64,000 nt of DNA from Sphingopyxis sp. USTB-05 (GTDB taxonomy: Bacteria > Pseudomonadota > Alphaproteobacteria > Sphingomonadales > Sphingomonadaceae). The translations under genes were made by a program, and so were the position numbers. A model generated the notes under the pieces. The model made no database searches. It saw nothing but the letters and a program-made list of their open reading frames with translations, and was not told where the DNA came from. The stretch covers positions 3,965,001-4,029,000 of the forward strand of contig NZ_CP084712.1 in the NCBI RefSeq assembly GCF_023822045.1, read 5' to 3'. Shown in pieces: positions 43,200 to 53,086 of this stretch. Position 1 is the first letter of the stretch. Each line of letters begins with the position of its first letter.

Positions 43200-44058
43200 A
43201 TTTATCCTCTCGCCGCTTGCCGAACAGCAATTTGCGTTCGAGCCGGGCCTTCAGCTGGCGGTAGTAGGAAAGCAGGAAGACGTCATCCTCTTCGGCGACG
43301 GGCCGGCCGATCTTGGCGCGGATCGCGTCGGCGACCTCGCGCATTGCGCGCGCGTCGCGACCGCGTAATACGCGTTCGAGTTCCTGCAGTTCGAAAATCC
43401 CGTAAACGGCGAGTTCGGCTTCGGTGAAGGCCATCGCTTCACCGGCCGCCTCGCCGGCGATATCGGCGTCAAGCTTGACGCGCTGCGCCATCACGACCCA
43501 GGTTCCCGCGATCAGGTCGCCCATCCGCATCCGGTCGCGGTTGAACAGCAGGAACAGGCTGAGGGTCAGCGACCAGAGCACGCCGACAAGGATGAGCCAG
43601 CCCGACACCGCATCCTCCGCGACACCCACGCCCAGCATCATCAGCGGGAGAAAGATTTCGAGCTCGCGGATCAGGTTGCGCGCGACGACCGCATCGGCGG
43701 TCAGCCGGCCGCCGTCGCGTGCGACGACGCGGATTCCCATCATCCTTTTGCCGGGCGTCGCGGCGCGCGAACCCAGCTCGAAGCCGATGAACCAGAAGGT
43801 ACGCAGCAGGAAGGCGCCGAGCATCCAGATGACCTCGGTGATGTCCGACCGCGAGGCGACACCGACCCACAGCACGACGAGCCAGAACAGGAAGAGCGCG
43901 CACTGGATCAGGATCATATCGGTCAGCAGTGCGCCGAAGCGCAGCCCCGAACCGGCGATCTTCAGTTCCAGATCGACGCCTTCGGGTGTGATGAACTGAC
44001 GGGTCTTCTTCGCCCGCGCAGCGCGCAGCCGGGCATCGGCCTGTGCGGCGGCACTCAT
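43186..44058 (-). CDS. RDD-family membrane protein
   Basis: 290 aa. Begins with a charged N-terminus, then RDD-domain helices: LRFGALLTDMILIQCALFLFWLVVLWVG (with the Asp of the motif), IWMLGAFLLRTFWFIGFELGSRAATPGKRMMGIRVVARDGGRLTADAVVARNLIREL, and MMLGVGVAEDAVSGWLILVGVLWSLTLSLFLLFNRDRMRMGDLIAGTWVV. The Arg-Asp-Asp pattern of the family is present. The C-terminal ~80 residues are soluble (TEAELAVYGIFELQELERVLRGRDARAMREVADAIRAKIG). RDD proteins are poorly understood, some affecting ion transport. Overlaps the SpoIIM-like gene by 4 nt. Confidence 0.88.
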   Translation of the reverse strand: MSAAAQADARLRAARAKKTRQFITPEGVDLELKIAGSGLRFGALLTDMILIQCALFLFWLVVLWVGVASRSDITEVIWMLGAFLLRTFWFIGFELGSRAATPGKRMMGIRVVARDGGRLTADAVVARNLIRELEIFLPLMMLGVGVAEDAVSGWLILVGVLWSLTLSLFLLFNRDRMRMGDLIAGTWVVMAQRVKLDADIAGEAAGEAMAFTEAELAVYGIFELQELERVLRGRDARAMREVADAIRAKIGRPVAEEDDVFLLSYYRQLKARLERKLLFGKRREDKYASD

Positions 44059-45095
44059 GTCACATCCTCGCGCCGCGGAATGTAATAATAAGCGATCCAG
44101 AACAAAAGCATCAGCGAACCGATGGCATAGCGCAGCACCGTGTCGGTGATCAGTTGGCGGCCGAAACCTTCGAGCAGCCCGGCGGCGAACAGCATCAAAA
44201 TGACGCCGACCATGACCTTTCCCGCGGTGCGTCCGGCGTCCGCCGCCGCTTGCAACCGCCCGCGTGCGCCGGGAAAGACAACCGCGGCGCCGATCCGCAG
44301 GCCCGCGGCGCCCGACAAGGCGGCAGCGAACAGCTCGGTCGTGCCATGGATGAAAAGCCAGCCGCCGAAATCATAGCCCAGCCCCTTGGCCGAAAAGACC
44401 GCCATCATCGCGCCGAGCCCGATGCCCTGATAATATTCGAGCATCATCGTGGGCACGCCAAAGGCGAAGCCGAGCGCGAAGGACATGATCGAAACCTGGC
44501 TGTTGTGCGTGAACAAATAGGTGGCGAAGACGTGCAGCCCGCTCTCACCCTCGCCCGCGACCGCCTTGCCATGGCCCAGCGTCGACTGGAGAAATTCGAC
44601 GGTCGCGCGCGGATCGCGGCCTCCTGACATCTCCTCGTCGACGAAATTGAAATACCATTCGGGGTTGCTCGATACGAGCGAATAGCTGGTCAGCGCGCCG
44701 AGAAGGATGACGAGCGCGATGATGATGGTCTCCTTCCACACCGACCGCACCGCGGCGGGCCAGTCGTAGAGGAAGAAGCGGCGCAAGCGATTGAGCCGGC
44801 TTTCGCGCACGCCATAGACGAGGAAATAGCCGCGGATGGACAGCGCCTCGAGATGGTCGAGTAGCGCCTTGTCGAGGCTTGTCGCGCGCGCGATCGACAG
44901 CGACGACAGCGTCGCACGATAGAGCAAGGGCAGTTGCAGCAGCTCGTCGCTGGACAGCGCCGCCGATCCTTTCTTCTCCAGCTTGGTGAGCAAGAGGTCG
45001 AAGGCGATCCAGTCGGCCTCGCGCTCTGCGCGGAAACGGCTCGTCGAAAAGCTGGGCGCGCCCATCGCGCGAGCGGGGGCGGCGGGCGGGATCAC
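44055..45095 (-). CDS. SpoIIM-like (stage II sporulation M) membrane protein
   Basis: 346 aa. Soluble N-terminus (FRAEREADWIAFDLLLTKLEKKGSAALSSDELLQLPLLYRATLSSLSIARATSLD) then four to five transmembrane helices: IIIALVILLGALTSYSLVSS, SIMSFALGFAFGVPTMMLEYYQGIGLGAMMAVFSAKGLGYDFGGWLFIHGTTELFAAALSGAAGLRIG, and VGVILMLFAAGLLEGFGRQLITDTVLRYAIGSLMLLFWIAYYY. In bacteria with MoxR/DUF58 operons this protein is a conserved partner, unrelated to sporulation. Start overlaps the DUF58 stop by 4 nt. Confidence 0.9.
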   Translation of the reverse strand: MIPPAAPARAMGAPSFSTSRFRAEREADWIAFDLLLTKLEKKGSAALSSDELLQLPLLYRATLSSLSIARATSLDKALLDHLEALSIRGYFLVYGVRESRLNRLRRFFLYDWPAAVRSVWKETIIIALVILLGALTSYSLVSSNPEWYFNFVDEEMSGGRDPRATVEFLQSTLGHGKAVAGEGESGLHVFATYLFTHNSQVSIMSFALGFAFGVPTMMLEYYQGIGLGAMMAVFSAKGLGYDFGGWLFIHGTTELFAAALSGAAGLRIGAAVVFPGARGRLQAAADAGRTAGKVMVGVILMLFAAGLLEGFGRQLITDTVLRYAIGSLMLLFWIAYYYIPRREDVT

Positions 45096-46408
45096 AGGCT
45101 GCCCGCCCGTTTGATGCCGAGATAGGCCTCGACAGCGCTCGCTCCCATCGCGTCGGCCGGAACCTCGATAACGTCGGCGCCGAGGCGCTGGAGCCGCGCG
45201 ATCACGAGCTGCCGGTCGCGCAGCATCGCCGCGGCGACGTTCGAGCGCGTGATGTCGGCACCGCTTTCGGGGCGCCGCCGTTCCTCTGCCTCGACCTCCT
45301 CGTCCTTGATGACGACGAATAGCAGCCGATGCTTCTTAGCCAGCCGACCGGCGGCGCGGATCATCAGGTCGGCGCTCGTCGCGTCGGTGAATTCGGTGAA
45401 GAGGATGATCAGCGAGCGACGGTTGAGCTGCGCGCTGAGCGTCGTCAGCGCGAGGGTGAAATTGCTCTCGACATGCGCATAGTCGATCAGGCTGGCTGCC
45501 CGCTGCAACGCCGGGAAATCCTGGGTGTGCATATAAGCGGGGGTCAACGTCTGCGGCTTTGCGGCAAAGGAGAAGAAGCTGATCCGATCGTTCAGTTTCA
45601 GCCCGACATAGGCGAGCAGCAGCGCCGCCGACACCGCGCGGTCGACGCGCGGCATGCCGCCGACGGGCTCAGCCATCGTCCGTCCGCCGTCGATCGCGAG
45701 CACGACGCGGTTGTCGCGTTCGACGCGATATTCCTTTGCCAGCAATTTGACGTGGCGCGCCGACGCGTTCCAGTCGATCGCGCGGCGATCCATCCCCGGC
45801 TGATATTCGGCGAGCGCCTCATATTCAGTGCCTTCGCCGCGAAAGCGCTGTTGGCGAAGACCGAACCAGCTATTGCGCTGGAACAATCGGCTGCCTTCGT
45901 CGGTCACCGCGCGCAGGCTGGGGACGACGTTGATCGACCCGTCGATCGCAAACTTGCGCTGTTTCCAGACCAGTCCGAGCGGCCCTGCCCAGCGGATCCA
46001 CAGCGCCTCGACCAATGCCTTCCCTCGCCGCGATGCAGTGAGCGACAATGTGCGGACGAGGGCTTCGCCGGTGGCCGTCCGACGCATATCGTCCGCGAGA
46101 CGCCCGCCCTCGGCAAGCCGCTCGTCGAGCGCGAGTGCGACCTCGGCACGCGGTGGAAGCGCGGCGGCCCTCGCGGATAGACCGAGATCGAATGGATCGC
46201 CGACCCCGACCTGATGTGGAAACTGAGCATCGAGACGGAGATGGCGCGGATTGGCGCCCGCGATGGTATCGAGGACCAGGCAGGCGAGGATCACACCGAT
46301 CCAACCGGGCGCGACCAGCCACAGCTCGGGCCGGATCAGCCCGAGCGCGAGCGCCATTGGGGCGCCCGCGAGCAGCAAGTAGATCGCCCGGCGGGTGGGA
46401 TAGATCAC
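45092..46408 (-). CDS. DUF58 (VWA-like) protein
   Basis: 438 aa from GTG 46408, which overlaps the MoxR stop as GTGA; the longer open frame upstream lies inside moxR and is rejected. Two transmembrane helices near the N-terminus ([37 protein letters not shown]), then a beta-rich region and a DUF58 domain: [57 protein letters not shown], with VWA-like sequence following. DUF58 proteins partner MoxR ATPases, possibly in periplasmic protein maturation or stress tolerance. Confidence 0.92.
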   Translation of the reverse strand: MIYPTRRAIYLLLAGAPMALALGLIRPELWLVAPGWIGVILACLVLDTIAGANPRHLRLDAQFPHQVGVGDPFDLGLSARAAALPPRAEVALALDERLAEGGRLADDMRRTATGEALVRTLSLTASRRGKALVEALWIRWAGPLGLVWKQRKFAIDGSINVVPSLRAVTDEGSRLFQRNSWFGLRQQRFRGEGTEYEALAEYQPGMDRRAIDWNASARHVKLLAKEYRVERDNRVVLAIDGGRTMAEPVGGMPRVDRAVSAALLLAYVGLKLNDRISFFSFAAKPQTLTPAYMHTQDFPALQRAASLIDYAHVESNFTLALTTLSAQLNRRSLIILFTEFTDATSADLMIRAAGRLAKKHRLLFVVIKDEEVEAEERRRPESGADITRSNVAAAMLRDRQLVIARLQRLGADVIEVPADAMGASAVEAYLGIKRAGSL

Positions 46409-47382
46409 CGGGGAACTTCCTCGCGATCGAGCAATGCTGCGACGATCTGCTCGACGCTGCGCCCTTCGATCTCGGCGGCGGCCGACAGGATGACGCGGTG
46501 GCGCAGCACGCCCGCAGCGAGGCGCTGGACGTCGTCGGGGATCACATAGTCGCGCCCGTCGAGCGCCGCCGCGGCGCAGGCCGCGCGCGCGAGCAAGGTC
46601 GCGGCGCGCGGGCTGGCGCCGCATTCGAGGTCGGCGCTCTCGCGCGTCGCGCGGACGATGCGGACGATATAATCGACGATCTCGTCGGCGAGGCGAACGG
46701 TCGCGATCGTGTCGATCGCGGCCTCGATCGTCTTGGCGTTCGCAACCTCGGTGACGCCGAAATCGGCGACCGCGGGACTTTTGAAGCGCCCGCCATGGTC
46801 GGCGACGATGCGCCGCTCTTCATCGGCGGCGGGATAGTCGACGACGAGCTTGAACAGGAAGCGGTCGAGCTGTGCTTCGGGCAGCGGGTAGACGCCTTGC
46901 TGCTCGATCGGGTTCTGCGTCGCGAGCACGGTGAAACGCGGGCTCATTACATGCGCTTCGCCGTTGATCGTCACGCGGCGTTCCTGCATCGCTTCCAGCA
47001 GCGCGGCCTGTGTCTTGGGAGGCGTGCGGTTGATCTCGTCGGCGAGCAGCAGTTCGGTGAAGATCGGCCCCTTGGTCAGAGTAAAGCTCGACGTCTGAAA
47101 GTTGAACAGGTTCGACCCCAAAATGTCGCCCGGCATCAGGTCCGGCGTGAACTGGATGCGCCCGAAATCGAGCCCCGTTGCCCTCGCGAACGCCTGCGCC
47201 AGCAAAGTCTTTGCGGTGCCCGGCGGACCTTCGAGCAGGACATGCCCGCCCGCGAGCAGCGCGATCGTCACCATTCGGGTGAGCGGCGCCTGCCCGAACA
47301 CGACCTTGGCGACCTCGGCCTCGATCGCGGCACCGAGCGCCTGGACGCTCTCAACGCCTTTGCCGACGGGATTAGCTGTCAC
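46405..47382 (-). CDS. MoxR-family AAA+ ATPase
   Basis: 325 aa. Walker [16 protein letters not shown], Walker [28 protein letters not shown], sensor 1 [28 protein letters not shown], and the AAA lid region near the C-terminus. The start is GTG 47382, with AGGA ~8 nt upstream and an 11-nt overlap with the DUF4350 gene. MoxR proteins act as chaperones that activate or insert cofactors, usually working with VWA/DUF58 partners such as the next gene. Confidence 0.94.
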   Translation of the reverse strand: MTANPVGKGVESVQALGAAIEAEVAKVVFGQAPLTRMVTIALLAGGHVLLEGPPGTAKTLLAQAFARATGLDFGRIQFTPDLMPGDILGSNLFNFQTSSFTLTKGPIFTELLLADEINRTPPKTQAALLEAMQERRVTINGEAHVMSPRFTVLATQNPIEQQGVYPLPEAQLDRFLFKLVVDYPAADEERRIVADHGGRFKSPAVADFGVTEVANAKTIEAAIDTIATVRLADEIVDYIVRIVRATRESADLECGASPRAATLLARAACAAAALDGRDYVIPDDVQRLAAGVLRHRVILSAAAEIEGRSVEQIVAALLDREEVPR

Positions 47383-48607
47383 GGAGTAAATCCTTCCTGA
47401 TGTCGTGCAGCGCTTGCGCGTCTGCCAGAAATTCGTGGGTATTGCGCGCGAGCGGCAGGCGCCGCGCGAGGCTGGAGAAGAGTTCGCTTCCCGGATCCAG
47501 ATGCTTGTCGATCCAGCGGTCGGTCGCCGCATCGTCGAACCCGCCGGGCGCGTGGATCCGCCGCGCGATCGCGATACGCTGGCTTTTCACATACGCGTCG
47601 GCGCCGTCGAGTTCGCGCCGTGCCTGTTTGATCAGGTCGGCACTGTTCGCGATCAAGGCCGCCTTCGATACCGGAATCGCGCGGCCGGGCCGCAGTGCCG
47701 GGCCAAAGCGCATCCATGCCTGCCACAGCGCGAGCAGCCCGGCGGCGATCAGGCAAAGCGTGATGCCGATAAAGGGCGGGACGAAGGCAAAGCGGAGCAG
47801 CGAGCGCTGGCCGCCGAAGCCGTTGAGCGTCAGGTCGAACACAAGGCCGTCGGCGTCGGCATATTCGGCAATGGCGTCGATCAGGTTTGCCGCCGCGACC
47901 GCCCTATCGCGCGTTGAAAAAGCGAAATTGTTGATGAGATCAGGGTCGGCGAGGATGTAGAGGTCGCGGTCGCCGACTTGCGCGAGCACCGCGCCACCGT
48001 TCGGCCCTGCGATCAGCGTTTCGAGATTGTCACCCGTGATCGTCTGCACATTGTCGGGTAGCGCGGCGATGAAGCTGCGTCCGGCAAGCCGTGCCGGCAC
48101 TTCCTGCGCCTTGCTGGCCGCCGCCTTGATCTCAACCGTCCCGAAATGCGCGGAAGGCAGCATCTTGGCCGGCGGCCGGGCCGGAACCCCCGCGCTGACC
48201 CATCCCGGCTTCTGCGTCTGCCCCGGCACGGCGATCGTCTGCCATTTGGGCAGCACGATCAGCGCGGCCGTACTACGTTGCGCATCGAGCAGTTCGGCAA
48301 TTTCAGGGGCGCGAGTGCGGTGTGTAGGCGTCAGCACGAGCAGCGGTTCATATTCGTCATATTGCGTCGTATCGACGCGACGCCGGAGTTCAACGTCGGC
48401 TCCGGCGCGCTCGACGAGGTCGACAATCCCCGCATAGCCCGGCGCCGCCTTTGACAGCGCGTGACCGCCACCATCCTTGCCGCTGCTGAGCTGCGGGCCC
48501 AATGCGATCAACGCCCACAGCGCGATAAAGGCGACGATGCCGATCACCACGACGCCCGCGATCAACCGGGGATTGAAACCATGGTCATTGGTGGCCGAAT
48601 TGCTCAT
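47372..48607 (-). CDS. DUF4350-domain membrane protein
   Basis: 411 aa. Transmembrane helix near residues 13-36 ([23 protein letters not shown]), a ~200-residue soluble domain ([58 protein letters not shown], typical of DUF4350, which is cut short by GxxD in TGDNLETL), and a second helix ([30 protein letters not shown]). The ATG at 48607 overlaps the DUF4129-like stop in ATGA. Conserved partner of MoxR/DUF58 operons in many bacteria; function unknown. Confidence 0.87.
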   Translation of the reverse strand: MSNSATNDHGFNPRLIAGVVVIGIVAFIALWALIALGPQLSSGKDGGGHALSKAAPGYAGIVDLVERAGADVELRRRVDTTQYDEYEPLLVLTPTHRTRAPEIAELLDAQRSTAALIVLPKWQTIAVPGQTQKPGWVSAGVPARPPAKMLPSAHFGTVEIKAAASKAQEVPARLAGRSFIAALPDNVQTITGDNLETLIAGPNGGAVLAQVGDRDLYILADPDLINNFAFSTRDRAVAAANLIDAIAEYADADGLVFDLTLNGFGGQRSLLRFAFVPPFIGITLCLIAAGLLALWQAWMRFGPALRPGRAIPVSKAALIANSADLIKQARRELDGADAYVKSQRIAIARRIHAPGGFDDAATDRWIDKHLDPGSELFSSLARRLPLARNTHEFLADAQALHDIRKDLLRDS

Positions 48608-49302
48608 GCCCGCGCCCAATTCTTCGGCACCGTCAGTTCGGCATAGGCGCCGCGGCATGTCTGCCATGCGCCGGCGTCGATCGAGCGTCCGCCGAAGAGA
48701 CTGATCTCGACCGCGCGGGCGATGCGGCTGAACGCGTCGCGGGCCGCCGCGGGCAGGTCGCGCGCTTCGGCAAGATCGCGCGAGGTCATGGCGGGCCTGA
48801 CGAGCCCTGGGCGGCGGTTTTCGATGTCTTCGACGCTGCGATAGAGCAGAAGATGCACCGCTTCCGCAAAGCGTCCCTCGGCAGCGAGCGCGTCAGCCTC
48901 GGCAAGCAACGCGCGCGCCGCGCCGGCTTCGGCCAGGCCGATGCCGTCTTCGGCATCGTCACCCGCCGCCTTGCGACGGAACGGCAGATTATCGACCCAG
49001 CGCGCAAAGGCGGGAACGAAATGGTAGAGGAGGAACAGGACCAGCAGCGCGACCCCGATCCACATCAGCGGCTTGGCAGCCGGCGCGCTCCACTGAAAAA
49101 AGTTTCCGATCGCGTCGAACAGCGACCTCAGCCACTCGGGTGTCGGCGGCGGCGGGGGCGGCGGCGGCGGGAAGGCGGTCTGGATCTCGCCGCCCGCGAT
49201 CGTCTGGCTATAGCCCGGATCGACGAGTTCGGGATCGAGCAGCCATCCTTGGCTGGACGGTTCGGACGCGGTCGACGCCTGGGCGATCCATAAGGATATC
49301 AT
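48604..49302 (-). CDS. DUF4129-like membrane protein, first gene of the MoxR operon
   Basis: 232 aa. An exported N-terminal part containing a run of ten prolines (PPPPPPPPTPEW), a transmembrane helix (PLMWIGVALLVLFLLYHFVP), then a helical cytoplasmic domain (DDAEDGIGLAEAGAARALLAEADALAAEGRFAEAVHLLLYRSVEDIENRRPGLVRPAMTSRDLAEAR ... RIARAVEISLFGGRSID), which resembles the DUF4129 C-terminus. The polyproline run may need EF-P for translation. It diverges from the E1 fusion gene (167-nt gap). Confidence 0.82.
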   Translation of the reverse strand: MISLWIAQASTASEPSSQGWLLDPELVDPGYSQTIAGGEIQTAFPPPPPPPPPTPEWLRSLFDAIGNFFQWSAPAAKPLMWIGVALLVLFLLYHFVPAFARWVDNLPFRRKAAGDDAEDGIGLAEAGAARALLAEADALAAEGRFAEAVHLLLYRSVEDIENRRPGLVRPAMTSRDLAEARDLPAAARDAFSRIARAVEISLFGGRSIDAGAWQTCRGAYAELTVPKNWARA

Positions 49303-49469
49303 GTTGAAAAGATGGCCCCGCCCCGATCGTGCATCGAATATGGTGGTAGCGCGAGCGAGCGCGGCAAGGCAAGAGATGCTTGCGCGCCGGACTGCCCCGT
49401 TCTAGCGCGCGGCAAAATCGGCCCGGTTGATTACATTCGTAACCACAGGCCGCGCGACAGGAGAGACAG

Positions 49470-51671
49470 GTGGACGCGGCGCAGGCGGTACATGAAAAAT
49501 TCCTCGCAGCATTGGCCGCGGGCAGGCTGCCCGACCGCGCCGATGCGCCAGATCCAGCGGCGGTCGGATTGTCGCGCGCCGAAGCCACCGATATCTTCCT
49601 CTCGCAGTTGACGAGCCGCCAGATGGACCGCCTCTCACGCCATTTGCAGGCGCGCGGCGAAGGCTTCTATACGATCGGATCGTCGGGACACGAAGGCAAT
49701 GCCGCGGTCGCGGCGGCGCTGCGCGTCACCGACATGGCCTTCCTTCACTACCGCTCGAACGCGTTCCAGCTCCACCGGTCGCGCCAGCTTCCGGGCGGGA
49801 CGCCGACGTGGGACATGCTGCTGAGCTTTGCGGCGTCGAGCGAGGATCCGATCTCGGGCGGACGCCATAAGGTGATCGGATCGAAGCCGCTCAATATCCC
49901 GCCGCAGACATCGACGATCGCCTCGCATCTGCCGAAGGCGGTGGGCGCGGCCTTTTCGATCGGCATCGCCCGCCGGCTCGGCATGACCGGGCTACCGCTT
50001 CCCGACGACGCGGTGGTCCTGACCAGCTTCGGCGACGCCTCGGCGAACCATTCGACCGCGCAAGGGGCATTCAACACCGCGGGCTGGGCAGCGTTCCAAG
50101 GGTCGCCTATGCCGCTGATCTTTCTGTGCGAAGATAATGGCATCGGCATTTCGACGCGCACTCCGACCGGGTGGATCGAGGCGCAATTCCGTCACCGCGC
50201 GGGGCTGCACTATATCAAATGCGACGGCACCGATCTTGTGTCGGCCTATGCCGGTGCGGCCGAAGCGGCGGACTATGCGCGCCGTTATCGCAAGCCGGTG
50301 TTCCTTCACATGGCGACGGTGCGTCTTTATGGCCATGCGGGTTCGGACGTCCAAGGCGCCTATCTGCCCAAGGCGCTGATCGAGGCTGACGAAGCGCGCG
50401 ACCCGTTGCTTGCCGGCGCCGCGATCATGACCGAGCAGGGCTGGATGTCGCCCGCCGAGATTGCCGAAGCCTATGAGGATATCGGTGCGACGCTGGCGCG
50501 TCAGGCCGAGGCGGCGATCCTGCGGCCCAAGATCACGACGCCCACGCATGTGATGGAAAGCCTGATCCCGCCGAAACGCGAAGTAACGCGAGACAACGCC
50601 CCGTCGCACGGAGACCGCAAGGCGATGTTCGGTAGCGACGCCGGGCAAATGGACAAGCCGATGCACATGGCGCGGCTATTGAGCTGGGCGCTGGCCGACC
50701 TGATGCTTGCGCACAAGGAGATCATCGTCGCAGGTGAAGATGTCGGGCCGAAGGGCGGCGTCTATAACGTCACCGCAAAGCTTCACCAGCGCTTCGGATC
50801 GGCGCGCGTCGTCAACACCTTGCTGGACGAACAGGCAATCCTGGGGCTCGCGATCGGCATGGCGCACAACGGCTTCCTGCCGATGCCCGAAATCCAGTTC
50901 CTTGCCTATGTCCACAACGCCGAGGACCAGATCCGCGGCGAGGCGGCGACGCTCAGCTTCTTCTCGGACGGGCAATATACCAACCCGATGGTGCTTCGCA
51001 TTGCGGGGCTTGGTTACCAGAAGGGTTTCGGCGGCCATTTCCATAACGACAACAGCCTCGCGGTCTTCCGCGATATTCCGGGCGTCATCCTGGCAGTGCC
51101 GTCGAACGGGCGCGATGCCGTCGCAATGCTGCGCGAGTGCGTGCGGCTTGCGCGTGAGGAACAGCGCGTCGTCGTTTTCGTAGAGCCGATCGCGCTCTAT
51201 ATGACGCGTGACCTGCATCAGGAAGGCGATGGTCTGTGGACCAGCGTATATGAAGCACCAGGGTCGGAAACGCCGATCCGCTTCGGCGATGTCGGCGTGC
51301 ATGGCGACGGCACGGATCTGGCGATCGTCACCTATGGCAATGGATATTATCTTTCGCGGCAGGCCGAGAAGCTGCTCGCGGCCGACGGCGTCAAGGCGCG
51401 CGTGATCGACCTGCGCTGGCTCGGCCCGGTTGACGAGGACAAGTTGGTAACAGCCGTGGGCGACGCGAAACATATCCTGATCGTCGACGAATGCCGCATC
51501 ACCGGATCGCAGAGCGAGGCGCTGATGGCGACCTTTGTCGAGCGCGCTCCGGACAAGAAGCTCGCGCGCATCGCCGCCGACGATAGCTTCATCCCGCTGG
51601 GCCGCGCGGCAACGCTGACGCTTCCGAGCCGCGATTCGATCTACGCGGCCGCCAAGGAGTTGCTGGCATGA
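49470..51671 (+). CDS. Fused E1 alpha-beta 2-oxoacid dehydrogenase
   Basis: 733 aa. Both E1 halves in one chain. Alpha-type part (~1-355): ThDP motif GDASANHSTAQGAFNTAGWAAFQGSPMPLIFLCEDN, with GFYTIGSSGHEGNAAVAAAL near the front. Beta-type part (~395-733): LADLMLAHKEIIVAGEDVGPKGGVYNVTAKLHQRFGSARVVNTLLDEQAILG and VVFVEPIALYMTRDLHQEG, VIDLRWLGPVDEDKLVTAVGDAKHILIVDECRITGSQSEALM. GTG start at 49470 with GGAG 6 nt upstream. Such fused E1 enzymes act on branched-chain or other 2-oxo acids. No E2/E3 follows; instead an overlapping FabD-like acyltransferase gene. Confidence 0.93.
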   Translation: MDAAQAVHEKFLAALAAGRLPDRADAPDPAAVGLSRAEATDIFLSQLTSRQMDRLSRHLQARGEGFYTIGSSGHEGNAAVAAALRVTDMAFLHYRSNAFQLHRSRQLPGGTPTWDMLLSFAASSEDPISGGRHKVIGSKPLNIPPQTSTIASHLPKAVGAAFSIGIARRLGMTGLPLPDDAVVLTSFGDASANHSTAQGAFNTAGWAAFQGSPMPLIFLCEDNGIGISTRTPTGWIEAQFRHRAGLHYIKCDGTDLVSAYAGAAEAADYARRYRKPVFLHMATVRLYGHAGSDVQGAYLPKALIEADEARDPLLAGAAIMTEQGWMSPAEIAEAYEDIGATLARQAEAAILRPKITTPTHVMESLIPPKREVTRDNAPSHGDRKAMFGSDAGQMDKPMHMARLLSWALADLMLAHKEIIVAGEDVGPKGGVYNVTAKLHQRFGSARVVNTLLDEQAILGLAIGMAHNGFLPMPEIQFLAYVHNAEDQIRGEAATLSFFSDGQYTNPMVLRIAGLGYQKGFGGHFHNDNSLAVFRDIPGVILAVPSNGRDAVAMLRECVRLAREEQRVVVFVEPIALYMTRDLHQEGDGLWTSVYEAPGSETPIRFGDVGVHGDGTDLAIVTYGNGYYLSRQAEKLLAADGVKARVIDLRWLGPVDEDKLVTAVGDAKHILIVDECRITGSQSEALMATFVERAPDKKLARIAADDSFIPLGRAATLTLPSRDSIYAAAKELLA

Positions 51672-52717
51672 GCGCGGGCAAGAAGACCGCGCTCGTCATC
51701 GCGCCCGGTCGCGGCACTTATGGCAAGGGGGAACTCGGCAGCATCGCGGGGCTCCACGGGGCGCGCTTCGGCGACGTCATCGCGGGTTTCGACGCGCAGC
51801 GCCGCGCGCGCAGCCAACCGACGGTAACCGAACTCGACGGCGCCGACCGCTTCAGCGTTGCAACCCACATGCGCGGCGATGTCGCCGCGCCGCTGATCTA
51901 TACCGCGACGATACTCGACTTCCTGAGTATCGATCGCGACGCCTATGATATCGTCGCCGTCGCGGGCAATTCGATGGGCTGGTACAGCGCGCTGGCACTT
52001 GGCGGCGCAGTGTCGGTCGAAGACGGTTTCCGCATCAGCAATGCGATGGGGCTCAACAGCCAGACGCACGGGCCGGGCGGGCAAATCTTGCTGCAAGTCG
52101 TCGATGAGGATTGGCGCGCCGTCCCCGGTTTGCGCGAAACGCTCGTCGCGCTCGTCGCCAGTATCGATTCGCGCGCCGGTCATGCTCTGGCGCTCTCGAT
52201 CGATCTTGCCGGGATGCTCGTTCTCGCGGGCAATGAGGAAGGCGTCGCCACCCTGCTCGCCGAAGCGCCGAAGACTCCCGGTCGCGATCCGCTCCGCCTC
52301 GCCGGCCATGGCCCCTTCCACACACCGCTGATGTTCGGCAGCTCGGACAAGGCCAAGGCCGAATTGCCGGCTTCGCTATTTGGCCGCTCCGCGCTGCCAA
52401 TGGTCGACGGGCGCGGTCATATCTGGCGTCGCCACGCGAGTGATCCCGCCGCAGTCTGGGATTACACCTTTGGCCACCAGATCCTCGCCCCCTATGATTT
52501 CGCTTTGTCGGTACAGGTCGCGGTCAAGGAATTTGCTCCCGACGTCATCATCCTGCCGGGGCCGGGCGACACGCTCGGCGGCGCAATCGCCCAGTCGCTG
52601 ATTGGCATCAATTGGCAGGGAATTGCGAGCAAGGCCGATTTCGCCGCCCGGCAGGCGGCCGATCCGATCCTGCTGTCGATGGGTCGGGCCGAACAGCGCG
52701 CGCTCGTCACCCGATAA
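51668..52717 (+). CDS. FabD-like (malonyl-CoA:ACP transacylase-type) protein
   Basis: 349 aa. Overlaps the E1 fusion stop by 4 nt (ATGA), so the two are translated together. Acyltransferase signatures: VAVAGNSMGWYSALALGGAVSVEDGF (Gly-x-Ser-x-Gly nucleophile, Ser near residue 102) and AGHGPFHTPLMF, which corresponds to the catalytic His segment GAFHSPLM of FabD. The N-terminus (ALVIAPGRGTYGKGELG) replaces the usual FPGQG with PGRGTYG. It may transfer an acyl group to a carrier; the link to a 2-oxoacid dehydrogenase suggests that the acyl product of E1 is handled here. Confidence 0.82.
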   Translation: MSAGKKTALVIAPGRGTYGKGELGSIAGLHGARFGDVIAGFDAQRRARSQPTVTELDGADRFSVATHMRGDVAAPLIYTATILDFLSIDRDAYDIVAVAGNSMGWYSALALGGAVSVEDGFRISNAMGLNSQTHGPGGQILLQVVDEDWRAVPGLRETLVALVASIDSRAGHALALSIDLAGMLVLAGNEEGVATLLAEAPKTPGRDPLRLAGHGPFHTPLMFGSSDKAKAELPASLFGRSALPMVDGRGHIWRRHASDPAAVWDYTFGHQILAPYDFALSVQVAVKEFAPDVIILPGPGDTLGGAIAQSLIGINWQGIASKADFAARQAADPILLSMGRAEQRALVTR

Positions 52718-52720
52718 CGT

Positions 52721-52753
52721 AGGGCCGGCAGGGAGGATGGCCCTACCGGCCCT
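52721..52753 (+). terminator. Hairpin after the FabD-like gene, terminator-like
   Basis: AGGGCCGG (52721-52728), ~17-nt loop, CCGGCCCT (52746-52753), followed by GTCGTTT. It begins 3 nt after the stop codon. Confidence 0.6.
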
Positions 52754-53086
52754 GTCGTTTGCACGCGGTCAGGTGGGGTTGACCTTGTGCAGGTGAACGG
52801 CAGCGCCACTGGGGACCAACTCAATGGCGGTGCACCGTTCATCTTCCTTGTAGGTACTACGTGCTGTTTCTGGCCAAGTTCCAGAACAATTGGATACCAA
52901 AACGGAGCGGATCACCAGCACACCGCCCGCAAACCCTGCAATGGACTGCAAATGTAGCAGTTCGTCGGCGAATATGGTGACGCCGCGTGCCCGATGCGAT
53001 CGCGGAGCAATCGCGACCGCTTGACCAAAATCGTATACGATGTACTAAGGCGCTCCTCAGCCATATCTCCCGCGGAGACGCCTCGC
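52754..53086. other. Intergenic stretch with unusually low GC, no supported gene
   Basis: About 330 nt upstream of proC. Base composition and codon-like periodicity differ from the neighbourhood (for example CCTTGTAGGTACTACGTGCT and CCAGAACAATTGGATACC). A 60-codon minus-strand frame (52769-52951) with a TTG start and no clear ribosome-binding site is not called. Near 53030-53041 there is a perfect 12-nt palindrome, ATCGTATACGAT, a possible operator for proC. Possibly a remnant of acquired DNA. Confidence 0.45.

Noticed and set aside
52769..52951. 60-codon minus-strand frame beside proC
   Set aside because: TTG start, no convincing ribosome-binding site; composition differs from real genes. 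Left as low-GC intergenic DNA.
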